From: Pseudoduganella rivuli
GTDB lineage: Bacteria; Pseudomonadota; Gammaproteobacteria; Burkholderiales; Burkholderiaceae_D
DNA: 64,000 nucleotides
Assembly (NCBI RefSeq): GCF_009674485.1
Contig: NZ_WKJJ01000025.1
Span: forward strand, 34,932 to 98,931
Direction of reading: 5' to 3'
Shown: positions 25,730-33,590 of the stretch, one piece after another
Layout: each line of letters opens with the position of its first letter
Position numbering within the stretch: the first letter of the stretch is position 1
Position numbers and translations under genes: made by a program
The notes under the pieces: generated by a model
What the model saw: only the letters and a program-made list of their open reading frames with translations
Told to the model about the DNA's origin: nothing
Databases searched by the model: none

Positions 25730-26341
25730 ATGGATGAGGACTTCGAATATTTCTTGGAACAAATGGGGCCATCGACTCACAAACGCACCGTCCCCACCTC
25801 AAGCATTGAGCGCTACCGAGGAAAACTTCCGGACCAACTGCTGGCGTACTGGGAAGAACATGGCTGGTGTGGCTATGCCGATGGCCTGTTCTGGACAGTT
25901 GACCCGCAAGAATATGAGCCAGTGCTGGAAGCTTGGATAGGCGACACACCGCTAATGGAAAAAGACGCTTATCACATCATTGCTCGGAGTGCTTTCGGCA
26001 AATTGTACTTTTGGGGGGAACGCACGGGCGACTCATTGAAAGTCTTTGCGCCAGGCTCATATTGCTTCCCACGTAAAGCGATGTATGAAGAAAGTGAGCT
26101 GGATTTTGGGTTGCGCATATTCTTCAGCAACCGGGACCGCAAAGAAAATGATTTCGATGACTTGTTCACTCCAGCGATGAATAAGCTGGGACCGTTAACG
26201 TGCGATGAAATGTACGGCTTCGTGCCCGCGCTGGCACTGGGCGGCCCGTCAGACCTGGCGCACCTGCAAAAGATCAAGGCCGTCGAGCACCTGGTATTCC
26301 TCGCCCAGCTCGCACCGCTGGAAGTCATGACGCCGCCGTAG
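25730..26341 (+). CDS. Immunity protein copy 1 (GAD-like + DUF1851, Tdi1-like)
   Basis: A 203-residue cytosolic protein. The GAD-like domain (about 1-100) has RGKLPDQLLAYWEEHGWCGY and GLFWTVDPQEYEPVLEAWIG. The DUF1851 domain (about 75-200) contains YHIIARSAFGKLYFWGERTG. This two-domain build is that of Tdi1, the immunity protein of the Tde1 DNase, so it most likely neutralises the toxin encoded 11 bases upstream. I chose the ATG at 25730, which has AGGA before it; an ATG seven codons earlier overlaps the toxin stop. Being nearest the toxin, it is the likely cognate copy. Its middle matches copy 3 and its end matches copy 2 almost exactly. Confidence 0.85.
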   Translation: MDEDFEYFLEQMGPSTHKRTVPTSSIERYRGKLPDQLLAYWEEHGWCGYADGLFWTVDPQEYEPVLEAWIGDTPLMEKDAYHIIARSAFGKLYFWGERTGDSLKVFAPGSYCFPRKAMYEESELDFGLRIFFSNRDRKENDFDDLFTPAMNKLGPLTCDEMYGFVPALALGGPSDLAHLQKIKAVEHLVFLAQLAPLEVMTPP

Positions 26342-26408
26342 TTAGCACACTTGGGCACATCCGTACCAGAATGGAATAAACCCAGAACGAGGAAAATAGG
26401 AATTGGGA

Positions 26409-27020
26409 ATGGATGAACACTTCGAAATGTTCTGGGGGGAATTCGGACCTGCCACTCACACGCGCCTCGTACCGCCTTCAAGCATTGATCGCTATCGCGG
26501 CAAACTCCCCGAGCAATTGTTGGCCTACTGGGAGGAGCACGGATGGTGCGGTTACGCTGATGGATTGTTCTGGACTGTCAATCCGCAAGAATACGAGCCG
26601 GTATTGGAGGCCTGGATCGGCGATACGGCATTCATGGAAAAGGATGCGTACCACATCATTGCAAGAAGCGCCTTTGGGAAATTGTACTTTTGGGGTGAGC
26701 GTACAGGAGAGTCATTAAAGGTCTTCTCGCCAGGTTCGTGTTGCTTTCCTCGCGAATCGTTATATCAGAACGGCCAACTGGAACGCGGGCTACGTGCGTT
26801 CTTCGGCAACCGAGATCGTGATGAAAACGACTTTGCAGACCTATTCGCTCCTGCCCTGGATAAGCTCGGGCCGCTGGCCCACGACGAAATGTACGGCTTC
26901 GTGCCCGCGCTGGCCTTGGGCGGCCCGTCAGACCTGGCTCACCTGCAAAAGATCAAGGCCGTCGAGCACCTGGTATTCCTCGCCCAGCTCGCACCGCTGG
27001 AAGTCATGACGCCGCCCTGA
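26409..27020 (+). CDS. Immunity protein copy 2 (GAD-like + DUF1851)
   Basis: A 203-residue paralogue of copy 1, starting 67 bases after it. The N-terminal GAD-like half is conserved, but residues ~4-20 (EHFEMFWGEFGPATHTRL) and ~113-125 (RESLYQNGQLERG) differ from the other copies. These variable parts may set toxin specificity. The start ATG at 26409 follows AGGAATT; a TTG two codons upstream is possible. From 26940 to 27016 the DNA is identical to copy 1 over 77 bases, although the rest of the gene is clearly diverged, which points to recombination between copies. It may protect against related toxins made by other strains. Confidence 0.82.
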   Translation: MDEHFEMFWGEFGPATHTRLVPPSSIDRYRGKLPEQLLAYWEEHGWCGYADGLFWTVNPQEYEPVLEAWIGDTAFMEKDAYHIIARSAFGKLYFWGERTGESLKVFSPGSCCFPRESLYQNGQLERGLRAFFGNRDRDENDFADLFAPALDKLGPLAHDEMYGFVPALALGGPSDLAHLQKIKAVEHLVFLAQLAPLEVMTPP

Positions 27021-27022
27021 CA

Positions 27023-27049
27023 ATGAGGTAAGTCATCAAAACTTATGGA
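27023..27049 (+). repeat. Duplicated immunity-gene spacer, copy A
   Basis: This 27-base segment, from ATGAGGTAAG through the start codon of immunity copy 3, recurs with one change at 27659-27685 before copy 4. It carries the ribosome-binding site. The spacer before copy 2 is unrelated, so copies 3 and 4 arose by a duplication that included this junction. Confidence 0.85.
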
Positions 27050-27662
27050 TGAAGATTTCGAATATTTCATGCAGACGATGGGGCCAGCCATACTCCAACG
27101 TCATGTGCCACGATCAACCGTGGAACGTTTCCGCAACAAGTTACCCAACCAATTGCTGGAATATTGGCAGGAACACGGATGGTGTGGCTACGCCAATGGG
27201 TTGTTCTGGACCGTCGATCCGCAGGAGTACGAACCTGTGGTGAAGGCCTGGATCGGGGGGACGTCCTTAATGGATAAGGACACTTATCACATCATTGCAC
27301 GGAGCGCATTTGGCGAATTGTACTTTTGGGGTGAACGCACTGGCGACTCATTGAAAGTCTTCGCGCCAGGCTCGTATTGCTTCCCTCGTAAAGCGATGTA
27401 TGAAGAAAGTGAGCTGGATTTTGGGTTGCGCATTTTCTTCGGCAACCGTGACCGCGAAGAAAATGATTTCGGTGACTTGTTCACACCCGCATTGAAGAAA
27501 CTTGGGCCGCTGGCTCACGACGAAATGTACGGCTTCGTTCCGGCTCTGGTCTTGGGCGGTTCGTCAGATCTGGCGCGCCTGCAAAAGGTCAAGGCGGTCG
27601 AACATCTCGTATTCCTCGCCCAGCTTGAATCGCTGGAAATCATGACGCCGCCCTGCCTATGA
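27045..27662 (+). CDS. Immunity protein copy 3 (GAD-like + DUF1851)
   Basis: A 205-residue paralogue. It has lost the stop codon position used by copies 1, 2 and 4 (CCC-TGA became CCC-TGC) and therefore runs two residues further, ending in MTPPCL. The N-terminal region is the most different (residues ~14-35, including TVERFRNKLPNQLLEYW). The central block from about residue 100 to 140 is nearly identical to copy 1, with 47 identical bases in a row (27387-27433). The ribosome-binding region GAGGTAAG is part of a duplicated spacer shared with copy 4. Its function should be toxin neutralisation, with specificity unknown. Confidence 0.82.
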   Translation: MDEDFEYFMQTMGPAILQRHVPRSTVERFRNKLPNQLLEYWQEHGWCGYANGLFWTVDPQEYEPVVKAWIGGTSLMDKDTYHIIARSAFGELYFWGERTGDSLKVFAPGSYCFPRKAMYEESELDFGLRIFFGNRDREENDFGDLFTPALKKLGPLAHDEMYGFVPALVLGGSSDLARLQKVKAVEHLVFLAQLESLEIMTPPCL

Positions 27663-27685
27663 GGTAAGTCATCAAGACTTATGGA
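27659..27685 (+). repeat. Duplicated immunity-gene spacer, copy B
   Basis: 26 of 27 bases match 27023-27049. Here the TGA inside the repeat serves as the stop codon of immunity copy 3, whereas in copy A the preceding gene stops just before the repeat. Confidence 0.85.
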
Positions 27686-28292
27686 CGAGGATTTCGAATT
27701 TTTTCTGGCGAAGATGGGCCCGGACATACACCGACGACCTGTCCCGCTGTCCAGCATAGAACGTTACCGGGGCAAGTTACCCGACCAGTTGCTGGCATAC
27801 TGGCAGGAACATGGCTGGTGTGGTTACGCCGATGGCTTGTTCTGGACCGTTGATCCGCAAGAGTACGAACCTGTGCTGGAGGCCTGGATCGGGGATACAT
27901 CCTTTATGGAAAAGGATGCTTATCACATCATCGCAAGAAGCGCCTTTGGAAAGCTGTACCTCTGGGGCGAACGCACCGGCCATTCGTTAAAGATTTTCGC
28001 GCCTGGAACCTATTGCTTCCCCAGCGACGAAGTCGCCCCGGACGACGATCTCGATTTTGAGTTACGCATGTTTTTCGGCGCACGGAAACGCAAGGAGAAC
28101 GATTTCGCGGACCTGTTTGCACCAGCGATGAACAAGCTGGGTCCATTGGGTTACGACGACATGTACGGCTTCGTTCCCGCGCTGGCCCTGTGCGGCCCGT
28201 CAGACCTGGCACACCTGCAAAAGGTCAAGGCCGTCGAGCACCTGGTATTCCTCGCCCAGTTGGCCCCGCTGGAAGTCATGACGCCGCCATAA
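27681..28292 (+). CDS. Immunity protein copy 4 (GAD-like + DUF1851)
   Basis: A 203-residue paralogue and the last in the array. Its N-terminal half is close to copy 1 (SSIERYRGKLPDQLLAYW), but the centre is distinct: SDEVAPDDDLDFELRMFFGARKRKEN replaces the block shared by copies 1 and 3. The core motifs HGWCGYADGLFWTVDPQEYEP and YHIIARSAFGKLYLWGERTG are intact, so it is probably functional. It begins 18 bases after copy 3 and ends 40 bases before the convergent LysR gene. No second toxin gene follows; a copy that answers to toxins of competitors is the simplest reading. Confidence 0.82.
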   Translation: MDEDFEFFLAKMGPDIHRRPVPLSSIERYRGKLPDQLLAYWQEHGWCGYADGLFWTVDPQEYEPVLEAWIGDTSFMEKDAYHIIARSAFGKLYLWGERTGHSLKIFAPGTYCFPSDEVAPDDDLDFELRMFFGARKRKENDFADLFAPAMNKLGPLGYDDMYGFVPALALCGPSDLAHLQKVKAVEHLVFLAQLAPLEVMTPP

Positions 28293-28332
28293 GGGTCGGC
28301 ACATGCGCCGCCGTTCGTACCGCATCGGCAGC

Positions 28333-29253
28333 TCAGGCAACCCTGAACCCCTGCTGCCGCGCCGCCACGCGCAGCGCATCAAGGAACATCCGCGTCCGCT
28401 TCGGCAAGCCGCGCGAGCCATAGACCGCGTGCATTTGCGCCGGTTGCCCGCTGGCCGATACCACGACGTAAGCGGGACACACCCGCACCAGTGCGCCGCT
28501 TTGCAGGTATGGCGCCGCCACCCAACTGGCCACGCGGCCGATCCCCGCGCCGGCCAGCACCAGCTCCAGCAAGCCGTTGCCCGTGTTGACGCGGTGCGCC
28601 GCCCGCATATGCACGCGCACCGTGCGCTGTGCCGACGCAAAGTGCCAGTCCTTCAAAATACGCGGCGCAATATGCTGCACCAGCCGGTGTTCCGCCAGGT
28701 GTTCCGGTTCGGCCGGACTGCCCCACTGCTCCACATAGCCCGGCGCCGCGCACAGCAGGCGGTCGTATTCCCACAGCGGATAGCCCAGTAAATCGCTGGG
28801 CGCCGGAAACGCGCCGCGGATCGCGAAATCCAGTTTTTCCTGGATCGGGTCGACCAGCGCATCGGAATACAGCACATCGATCTGCACGTCCGGGAAGCGC
28901 GCCGCCAGCCGCGCTATCTGCGCGGGAAAGAAATGGCGGCTGCCGATCTCCGGCGCGGAAAACCGGATCCACCCTTTCGGCGTTTCCTGCACATCCGCCA
29001 GCGATTCTTCCGCTTCAGCCTGCATGTCGAGGATGCGCCGCGCATAGTCGTAATACACGTCGCCCGCCGCCGTCAGCGCCACCCTTTTTTGCGAGCGCTG
29101 CAACAGCGCCATGCCCAGCTGGGTTTCCAGCGCCTGCACGGTGCGGGTGGCGGAACTGGGCGAGATGCCCAGCATGCGCGCCGCCGTCACGAAGCTGTGG
29201 CGTTCGATCACGGCGCAAAACACTTTCAGTTCCCACAATGTGCGACCTTGCAT
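28333..29253 (-). CDS. LysR-family regulator, probably of the divergent dehydratase gene
   Basis: A 306-residue LysR regulator with an N-terminal winged helix (LWELKVFCAVIERHSFVTAARML, then SPSSATRTVQALETQLG) and a C-terminal effector domain. The sequence GWIRFSAPEIGSRHFFPAQIARL is typical of the large CrgA/AaeR-like group. The start has a strong AAGGAG site. It is divergent from the serine/threonine dehydratase gene over 104 bases, the usual arrangement for control of the neighbour (inference). It is convergent with the immunity array at its 3' end. Confidence 0.88.
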   Translation of the reverse strand: MQGRTLWELKVFCAVIERHSFVTAARMLGISPSSATRTVQALETQLGMALLQRSQKRVALTAAGDVYYDYARRILDMQAEAEESLADVQETPKGWIRFSAPEIGSRHFFPAQIARLAARFPDVQIDVLYSDALVDPIQEKLDFAIRGAFPAPSDLLGYPLWEYDRLLCAAPGYVEQWGSPAEPEHLAEHRLVQHIAPRILKDWHFASAQRTVRVHMRAAHRVNTGNGLLELVLAGAGIGRVASWVAAPYLQSGALVRVCPAYVVVSASGQPAQMHAVYGSRGLPKRTRMFLDALRVAARQQGFRVA

Positions 29254-29357
29254 GGTTCTCCTTCAATAAACGCGATTTCCGCAACAAGATATTGCAACAA
29301 CGCGCCGGATCGGGCAACTACACTGCCTGCACTTCATTGACCAGCCAAGGACATGCC

Positions 29358-30332
29358 ATGCACCACACTCCCCTGCAATTCGACGATATCCGCCAGGCCG
29401 CCGCGCGCATCGCGGGCAGCGCCCACCGCACGCCGGTGCTGACGTCGCGCGCCGCGAACCAGCTGGCCAGCGCGGAACTGTTCTTCAAATGTGAAAACTT
29501 CCAGCGCGTGGGCGCGTTCAAATTCCGCGGCGCGTATAACGCCCTGTCGCGCTTCACGCCGGAACAGCGCAAGGCCGGCGTCGTGACGTATTCATCAGGT
29601 AACCATGCGCAGGCCACCGCGCTGGCGGCCCGGTTACTGGGTATTCCCGCCACCATCGTGATGCCGCACGACGCGCCGCAAACCAAAGTCACCGCCACCA
29701 AAGGCTATGGCGCGGAAGTGCTGGCCTACGACCGCTATACGGAAGACCGCGAGGCGATCGGCCGCGAGCTGGCGCAAACGCGCGGCATGACCCTGGTGCA
29801 GCCGTATGACCATCCGGACGTGATTTGCGGCCAGGGTACGGCGGCGCTGGAATTGTTCGAGGAAGTGGGGACGCTGGACGTGCTGCTGGTCTGCCTTGGC
29901 GGCGGCGGCCTGCTGGCGGGTTCCGCGCTGGCAGCATCCGGCATGGCGCCGGATTGCGACGTGATCGGCGTCGAACCGGAAGCGGGCAACGATGGCCAGC
30001 AATCGCTGCGCGAAGGCCGCATCGTCCATATTCCCGTGCCGGACACCATTGCCGACGGCGCCAAGGTTACCCACATCGGCGAGCATAATTTCGCCGTGAT
30101 CCGGCGTCATGTGAAGCAGATCGTCACGGTCAGCGATGCGCAACTGGCCGACACCATGCGCTTCTTCGCATCGCGCATGAAAATCGTGGTGGAACCGACC
30201 GGCTGCCTGGGCGCCGCCGCCGCGCTGCACGGCGCCTGGCCGCTGCAGGGCAAGCGCGTGGGCGTGATCGTCAGCGGCGGCAACGTGGATTTGCCGGTCA
30301 TGGCCCAACTGTTCGGCCAGGCGAATCCTTAA
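29358..30332 (+). CDS. Threonine/serine dehydratase-like PLP enzyme
   Basis: A 324-residue fold-type II PLP enzyme. The PLP lysine lies in AFKFRGAYNAL (about residue 54), the substrate loop is SSGNHAQA, and the phosphate loop is LGGGGLLAG. It has no C-terminal ACT regulatory domain, so it is a short catabolic dehydratase rather than IlvA. The sequence fits the serine racemase / threo-3-hydroxyaspartate ammonia-lyase group, which may also deaminate L-Ser or L-Thr. It lies divergent from a LysR gene. Its last four bases overlap the end of the DUF4386 gene on the other strand. Confidence 0.88.
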   Translation: MHHTPLQFDDIRQAAARIAGSAHRTPVLTSRAANQLASAELFFKCENFQRVGAFKFRGAYNALSRFTPEQRKAGVVTYSSGNHAQATALAARLLGIPATIVMPHDAPQTKVTATKGYGAEVLAYDRYTEDREAIGRELAQTRGMTLVQPYDHPDVICGQGTAALELFEEVGTLDVLLVCLGGGGLLAGSALAASGMAPDCDVIGVEPEAGNDGQQSLREGRIVHIPVPDTIADGAKVTHIGEHNFAVIRRHVKQIVTVSDAQLADTMRFFASRMKIVVEPTGCLGAAAALHGAWPLQGKRVGVIVSGGNVDLPVMAQLFGQANP

Positions 30333-31036
30333 CGACTGTGGCGCGCCGCCAGCAGCCACAAGGCAAATGCGGCTTCCCCCACCAGCGGCGGCAGCATGAT
30401 GAACGGGAACAGCATGTCCGCCACCGCTGGCGCCAGCAGCAGCGCAAAGCTGTTGACCAGGTAACTGGCGCCCGCCAGCGCCATCAGCACGCCCAGCGCC
30501 TTCGGCGCGAAGCCGGAGCGGAACAGCAGCCAGCCGCGCGCCACACAGGCCACGCCAAAGAAAATCAGGCCGATGCCAAAACCGAAGCCGTGCACTTTCA
30601 CGGCGAGGTACGCCATGGCCTGCAACTGCTCGGGCGGAAACGCCTTCAGGTATGCCGCATTCCCCAGCAGGAACAGCGGCAGCAGCAGGTTCAATTTATT
30701 TGCCGCCAGCACGGCGGTCTGCACCAGGTTGATCAAGGTGGCGAACAACGCCACGCCGCGATGCACGGGCCGCAGCAGCAGGTACAGCACGACGATCACG
30801 GGCAAGTCCAGCACGTGCATCAGCAAGTCGCCGGCAATGGCCGCGCGCCACAAGCCTTCGGACGCCATGATGTTGTGCGCCGTGGCCGCCGCGTCGCCGG
30901 AGACCACCAGCGCGCCGCGCACTTTCATTTCGCCAAACGCGCCCAGCACGATCAGCACCAGGTACAGCAGGCCCGCCATCCGCAACTGCCAAGCGTGCGG
31001 CCGCTCGGCCGCAAAAAACGCCGGGGAGACGGCCAT
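30329..31036 (-). CDS. DUF4386 membrane protein
   Basis: A 235-residue integral membrane protein with about six to seven hydrophobic helices, beginning with a Gly/Leu-rich helix in GLLYLVLIVLGAFGE that is typical of DUF4386. No catalytic motif can be seen. It is the last gene of a four-gene run (ArsR regulator, two small membrane proteins, then this), starting one base after the stop of the preceding gene. DUF4386 genes often sit under a small regulator, but the function is unknown. Confidence 0.8.
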   Translation of the reverse strand: MAVSPAFFAAERPHAWQLRMAGLLYLVLIVLGAFGEMKVRGALVVSGDAAATAHNIMASEGLWRAAIAGDLLMHVLDLPVIVVLYLLLRPVHRGVALFATLINLVQTAVLAANKLNLLLPLFLLGNAAYLKAFPPEQLQAMAYLAVKVHGFGFGIGLIFFGVACVARGWLLFRSGFAPKALGVLMALAGASYLVNSFALLLAPAVADMLFPFIMLPPLVGEAAFALWLLAARHSR

Positions 31037-31037
31037 C

Positions 31038-31469
31038 TCAGTGCACCGCCGCGCGGCCGGCGATCGCCCCCCAGCGCTCGCCCTGCTGCTTCACATAGCG
31101 GCGCACCACGTAGCCCCAGGGGATGGCAATGTAGACCAGCACCACGAACGAACAGTCAAAGACCGTGGAACTGATGGCCGCATCGACATGGCCATTGGCC
31201 CACCATTGCGGCAGCGGCACGAATGCCAGCCAGATGGTTTTCCATGCGGCTTCCCACATCAGCAATGGCAGCATCTGCAACGGGTAGCGCAACCCCAGCA
31301 GACACAGGGCGGACAGTGCGCCCAGCATGCACATCATGACACCCTCGTTGCGCTCCCACGACGCGGCGTGCAGCAGGATATCCCGCCAAATCTGCGAACC
31401 CATCGCCACGGCGATCAACAAGTACATGGCGCGCAGCATATACAAACGGTACAGCGGTACTTCGTTCAT
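31038..31469 (-). CDS. Four-helix membrane protein of unknown function
   Basis: A 143-residue protein with hydrophobic helices at about 10-28, 43-62, 64-82 and 102-122. I do not recognise the family. Its start has a good AGGAG site, and it lies between the small coiled-coil membrane protein and the DUF4386 gene in the same operon, one base from the latter. The C-terminal tail is basic and probably cytoplasmic. Confidence 0.7.
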   Translation of the reverse strand: MNEVPLYRLYMLRAMYLLIAVAMGSQIWRDILLHAASWERNEGVMMCMLGALSALCLLGLRYPLQMLPLLMWEAAWKTIWLAFVPLPQWWANGHVDAAISSTVFDCSFVVLVYIAIPWGYVVRRYVKQQGERWGAIAGRAAVH

Positions 31470-31500
31470 GATCGGCTCCTGATAATGGGATACGGTGGGA

Positions 31501-31758
31501 CTACTCGACTTCCTTCAATATTTTTTCCAGCGACGTCACGCGCGACTGGATATCGGCCAGCGCGGCGCCGACCGTTGCCAGCGCCTGCGCGGTATCCGCC
31601 TGCGCCGCCACGGCTTTGGCGGCGATGTCGCGGTACGCCTCGTCCTGCGCCAGCCGGACTTTCGCCTCCATCACGGCGGCCACATACTTCCAGAAGAAAA
31701 TCACGACGGCGGCGGCGGCCGGGAAGAAAAACGCCGCGAAATATACATTTTCAGACAT
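31501..31758 (-). CDS. Small membrane-anchored coiled-coil protein
   Basis: An 85-residue protein with one N-terminal membrane helix (about 6-24) followed by a long amphipathic helix rich in Ala, Glu and Lys that should form a coiled coil (about 30-84). It has no signal peptide cleavage site. It lies nine bases after the ArsR stop and 31 bases before the next gene. It may be a partner or regulator of the membrane proteins encoded downstream (inference). Confidence 0.65.
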   Translation of the reverse strand: MSENVYFAAFFFPAAAAVVIFFWKYVAAVMEAKVRLAQDEAYRDIAAKAVAAQADTAQALATVGAALADIQSRVTSLEKILKEVE

Positions 31759-31766
31759 GGCAATCT

Positions 31767-32111
31767 CTACGAATCAGGGTTGTGGGACAGGGTTTTCGCC
31801 GCGCCGGCTATCGCCTCCGGCGTCAGCGGCACATTAAAAGCATTCACTTCAAAATAATTGAGCGCCTTGCCATCGTGCGACAGTTCCATCGTGCTGCTGA
31901 CCAGCCCCGCCGCTTCCAGCTTTTGCAAGTGCAAGTGCAGCAGCGGCCGGCTGATGCCGATTTCCCGCGCCAGCTGGCTCACATAGTTGCGCCCCCCGCC
32001 CTGCAGCGCCGCAATGATGCGCAGGCGATGCGGGTTGGCCAGCGCATTCAGCACCGCCAGCAGCCGGTCGCCATCACCAGAGTCGATTTCAGGGTTTAAT
32101 TTTGTATTCAC
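31767..32111 (-). CDS. ArsR-type winged-helix repressor
   Basis: A 114-residue regulator. The helix-turn-helix is clear: LLAVLNALANPHRLRIIAALQGG, then YVSQLAREIGISRPLLHLHLQKLEAAGLV. There are no Cys/His metal sites of the classical ArsR kind, so it may sense something other than metals. I chose GTG at 32111 as the start; the frame stays open upstream only through TTG codons, with signal-free sequence. A perfect inverted repeat lies 36 bases before it. It heads a four-gene run of small membrane proteins and DUF4386. Confidence 0.78.
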   Translation of the reverse strand: MNTKLNPEIDSGDGDRLLAVLNALANPHRLRIIAALQGGGRNYVSQLAREIGISRPLLHLHLQKLEAAGLVSSTMELSHDGKALNYFEVNAFNVPLTPEAIAGAAKTLSHNPDS

Positions 32112-32146
32112 GTGTAAACAATAACTGACATGTGAAAGGAATACAA

Positions 32147-32162
32147 CTGTCAAAATTGACAG
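32147..32162 (-). promoter_or_regulatory. Inverted repeat overlapping a -35 box, candidate ArsR operator
   Basis: CTGTCAA-AA-TTGACAG is a perfect 7-base inverted repeat. Read leftwards, one arm supplies a consensus TTGACA, the probable -35 of the ArsR operon. A repressor bound here would block RNA polymerase. The -10 region is not clear. Confidence 0.5.
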
Positions 32163-32252
32163 GTGCAGACAAGCACCTGCCGTTTCAGGCAATTTCAGAT
32201 AAGGGAATCAGAGGTGTTGGATATACCGGGCGCGGGAAGGGGCGCCCTTCGC

Positions 32253-32567
32253 CTAATGCAAATGCACGGCCAGCCACATGGCGCCGTCCGACACCGTGAG
32301 CACCGTGTGCGGCGTGCGCGCGGGGAGGAACAGGTAATCGCCGTCATGCAGCGCGACTTGCTCGCCGGCGACATCCAGCGTGGCGCTGCCTTTCAACAGC
32401 ACCACCCACTCATCCTGTTCCTGCACATACTGTTGCGAAGCGATTTTCGATGTGCTGACGATGCGCTCGATCACCAGTCCCTTGTGCGACAGCAGGACAT
32501 CGAAGCGTTCGCCCTGCTCTGGCGGCGCGGCATCCGCGTGCAGGTTGCCGATGGCAGGCCGGGACAT
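32253..32567 (-). CDS. Small cupin protein
   Basis: A 104-residue single-cupin protein. The first motif is modified: IASQQYVQEQDEWVVLLKGSATL keeps Glu but lacks the usual HxH pair. The second motif reads DGDYLFLPARTPHTV with the ligand His. Metal binding is therefore uncertain. It starts directly after the TGA of the isochorismatase-like gene (TGA-ATG), so the two are co-translated. Function unknown. Confidence 0.8.
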   Translation of the reverse strand: MSRPAIGNLHADAAPPEQGERFDVLLSHKGLVIERIVSTSKIASQQYVQEQDEWVVLLKGSATLDVAGEQVALHDGDYLFLPARTPHTVLTVSDGAMWLAVHLH

Positions 32568-33104
32568 TCAGTGGAATTCCACGCCGGTGGCAGGCACGGC
32601 TTTCGTGCGGGGACCGAAGCTGGACAGGCTGGACAGCGTGGCATTGTGGTGGGCGGCAATCTGCTGCGCCGTCAGCACGTCGTTGTCGACGGTGGAATGG
32701 CCATCGGCCACCAGTTGTACCGGATAACCGAGCGCCATCGCGCGGCGGGTGGTGGTGTCGACGCAAAAATCGCTTTGCAAGCCGCAAATCACCAGATTGT
32801 CGATGCCGCGCTGCTGCAATTGCGCGTGCAAGTCCGTGTTGTGGAACGAGTCCGACGCCTGCTTGCGCAAGCGAAGATCGCTGGCCGCCGTATCGAGTCC
32901 GTCAGCCAGCTGCCAGCCTGCGCTGCCCGCCGCCAACGGACCGCCCGGTTCGTCGTGCTGGATCAAGAACACGGGTGCACCGGCCACGCGCGCGCGGGCT
33001 GCGACGGCGTTGATATTGGCCAGGATGCGGCTGCTATCCCAGGCGGCATATTCGCCGTGGCACAGGGCTTGCTGGACGTCGATGATGAGCAGGGCTGTTT
33101 TCAT
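32568..33104 (-). CDS. Isochorismatase-like cysteine hydrolase
   Basis: A 178-residue hydrolase of the isochorismatase fold. The catalytic triad is visible: D9 in LLIIDVQQALC, Lys in LRKQASDSFHNT (about 80), and Cys in CGLQSDFCVDTTTRRA (about 113). The cis-peptide region before the Cys is also typical. Members hydrolyse amides such as nicotinamide, ureidoacrylate or N-carbamoylsarcosine; the one meant here cannot be told. It forms a two-gene unit with the downstream cupin. Confidence 0.87.
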   Translation of the reverse strand: MKTALLIIDVQQALCHGEYAAWDSSRILANINAVAARARVAGAPVFLIQHDEPGGPLAAGSAGWQLADGLDTAASDLRLRKQASDSFHNTDLHAQLQQRGIDNLVICGLQSDFCVDTTTRRAMALGYPVQLVADGHSTVDNDVLTAQQIAAHHNATLSSLSSFGPRTKAVPATGVEFH

Positions 33105-33154
33105 ATCAGTGTGTTATCCAAGGTGAGGGATCGGTTCAACGAAGGAAATCGGGC

Positions 33155-33562
33155 TTATTGCCACGCCGGTCCTTTCAGCTCGACGGTATTGCCTTCCGGA
33201 TCGTTCACATAAATCGACGGCCCCTCGCCTTCCGCGCCATAGCGCGATTCGGCCGGCCCTGCTTCGACGCCATGCGACGCCAGCCACGCGAGGATGGCCG
33301 CTTCATCGAATCCGTCCACGCGGAAGCAGAAGTGATCGACATTGCGCCCTTCCTTGCCCGGCGCGGCGCCACCCATCCTGCCCAACTTGCCATCGACAGG
33401 CACCAGGTCGACCAGCGACGCGCCCGCCCGCAACTGGATCAGGCCGATGGCTTCCTGCCGCTTTTCAATGGAGCACCCCAGCACTTGCGTATAAAAGGTG
33501 ATCATGTTGTCCAGGTCCCGGACACGCAAAACAATGTGGTCGATGTCGCGCAGCTTGATCAT
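33155..33562 (-). CDS. VOC-family (glyoxalase-like) protein
   Basis: A 135-residue single-chain vicinal-oxygen-chelate protein with two beta-alpha-beta-beta-beta modules. Metal ligands are likely His in IDHIVLRVRDL, His in NVDHFCFRVD and Glu in NTVELKG. The closeness to lactoylglutathione lyase/virulence protein STM3117-like proteins suggests a glyoxalase or dioxygenase-type reaction, but substrates differ widely in the family. It lies 50 bases upstream of the isochorismatase gene, probably as a separate unit or weakly linked. Confidence 0.85.
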   Translation of the reverse strand: MIKLRDIDHIVLRVRDLDNMITFYTQVLGCSIEKRQEAIGLIQLRAGASLVDLVPVDGKLGRMGGAAPGKEGRNVDHFCFRVDGFDEAAILAWLASHGVEAGPAESRYGAEGEGPSIYVNDPEGNTVELKGPAWQ

Positions 33563-33590
33563 GTCAACTCCGGCAAAGTTGTAGTTTCAA

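Noticed and set aside
25730..28292. Repeated blocks that could be taken for a CRISPR or other short-repeat array
   Set aside because: The repeats are whole coding genes of ~610 bases with kept reading frames; no short regular repeat-spacer pattern exists here or elsewhere in the window.
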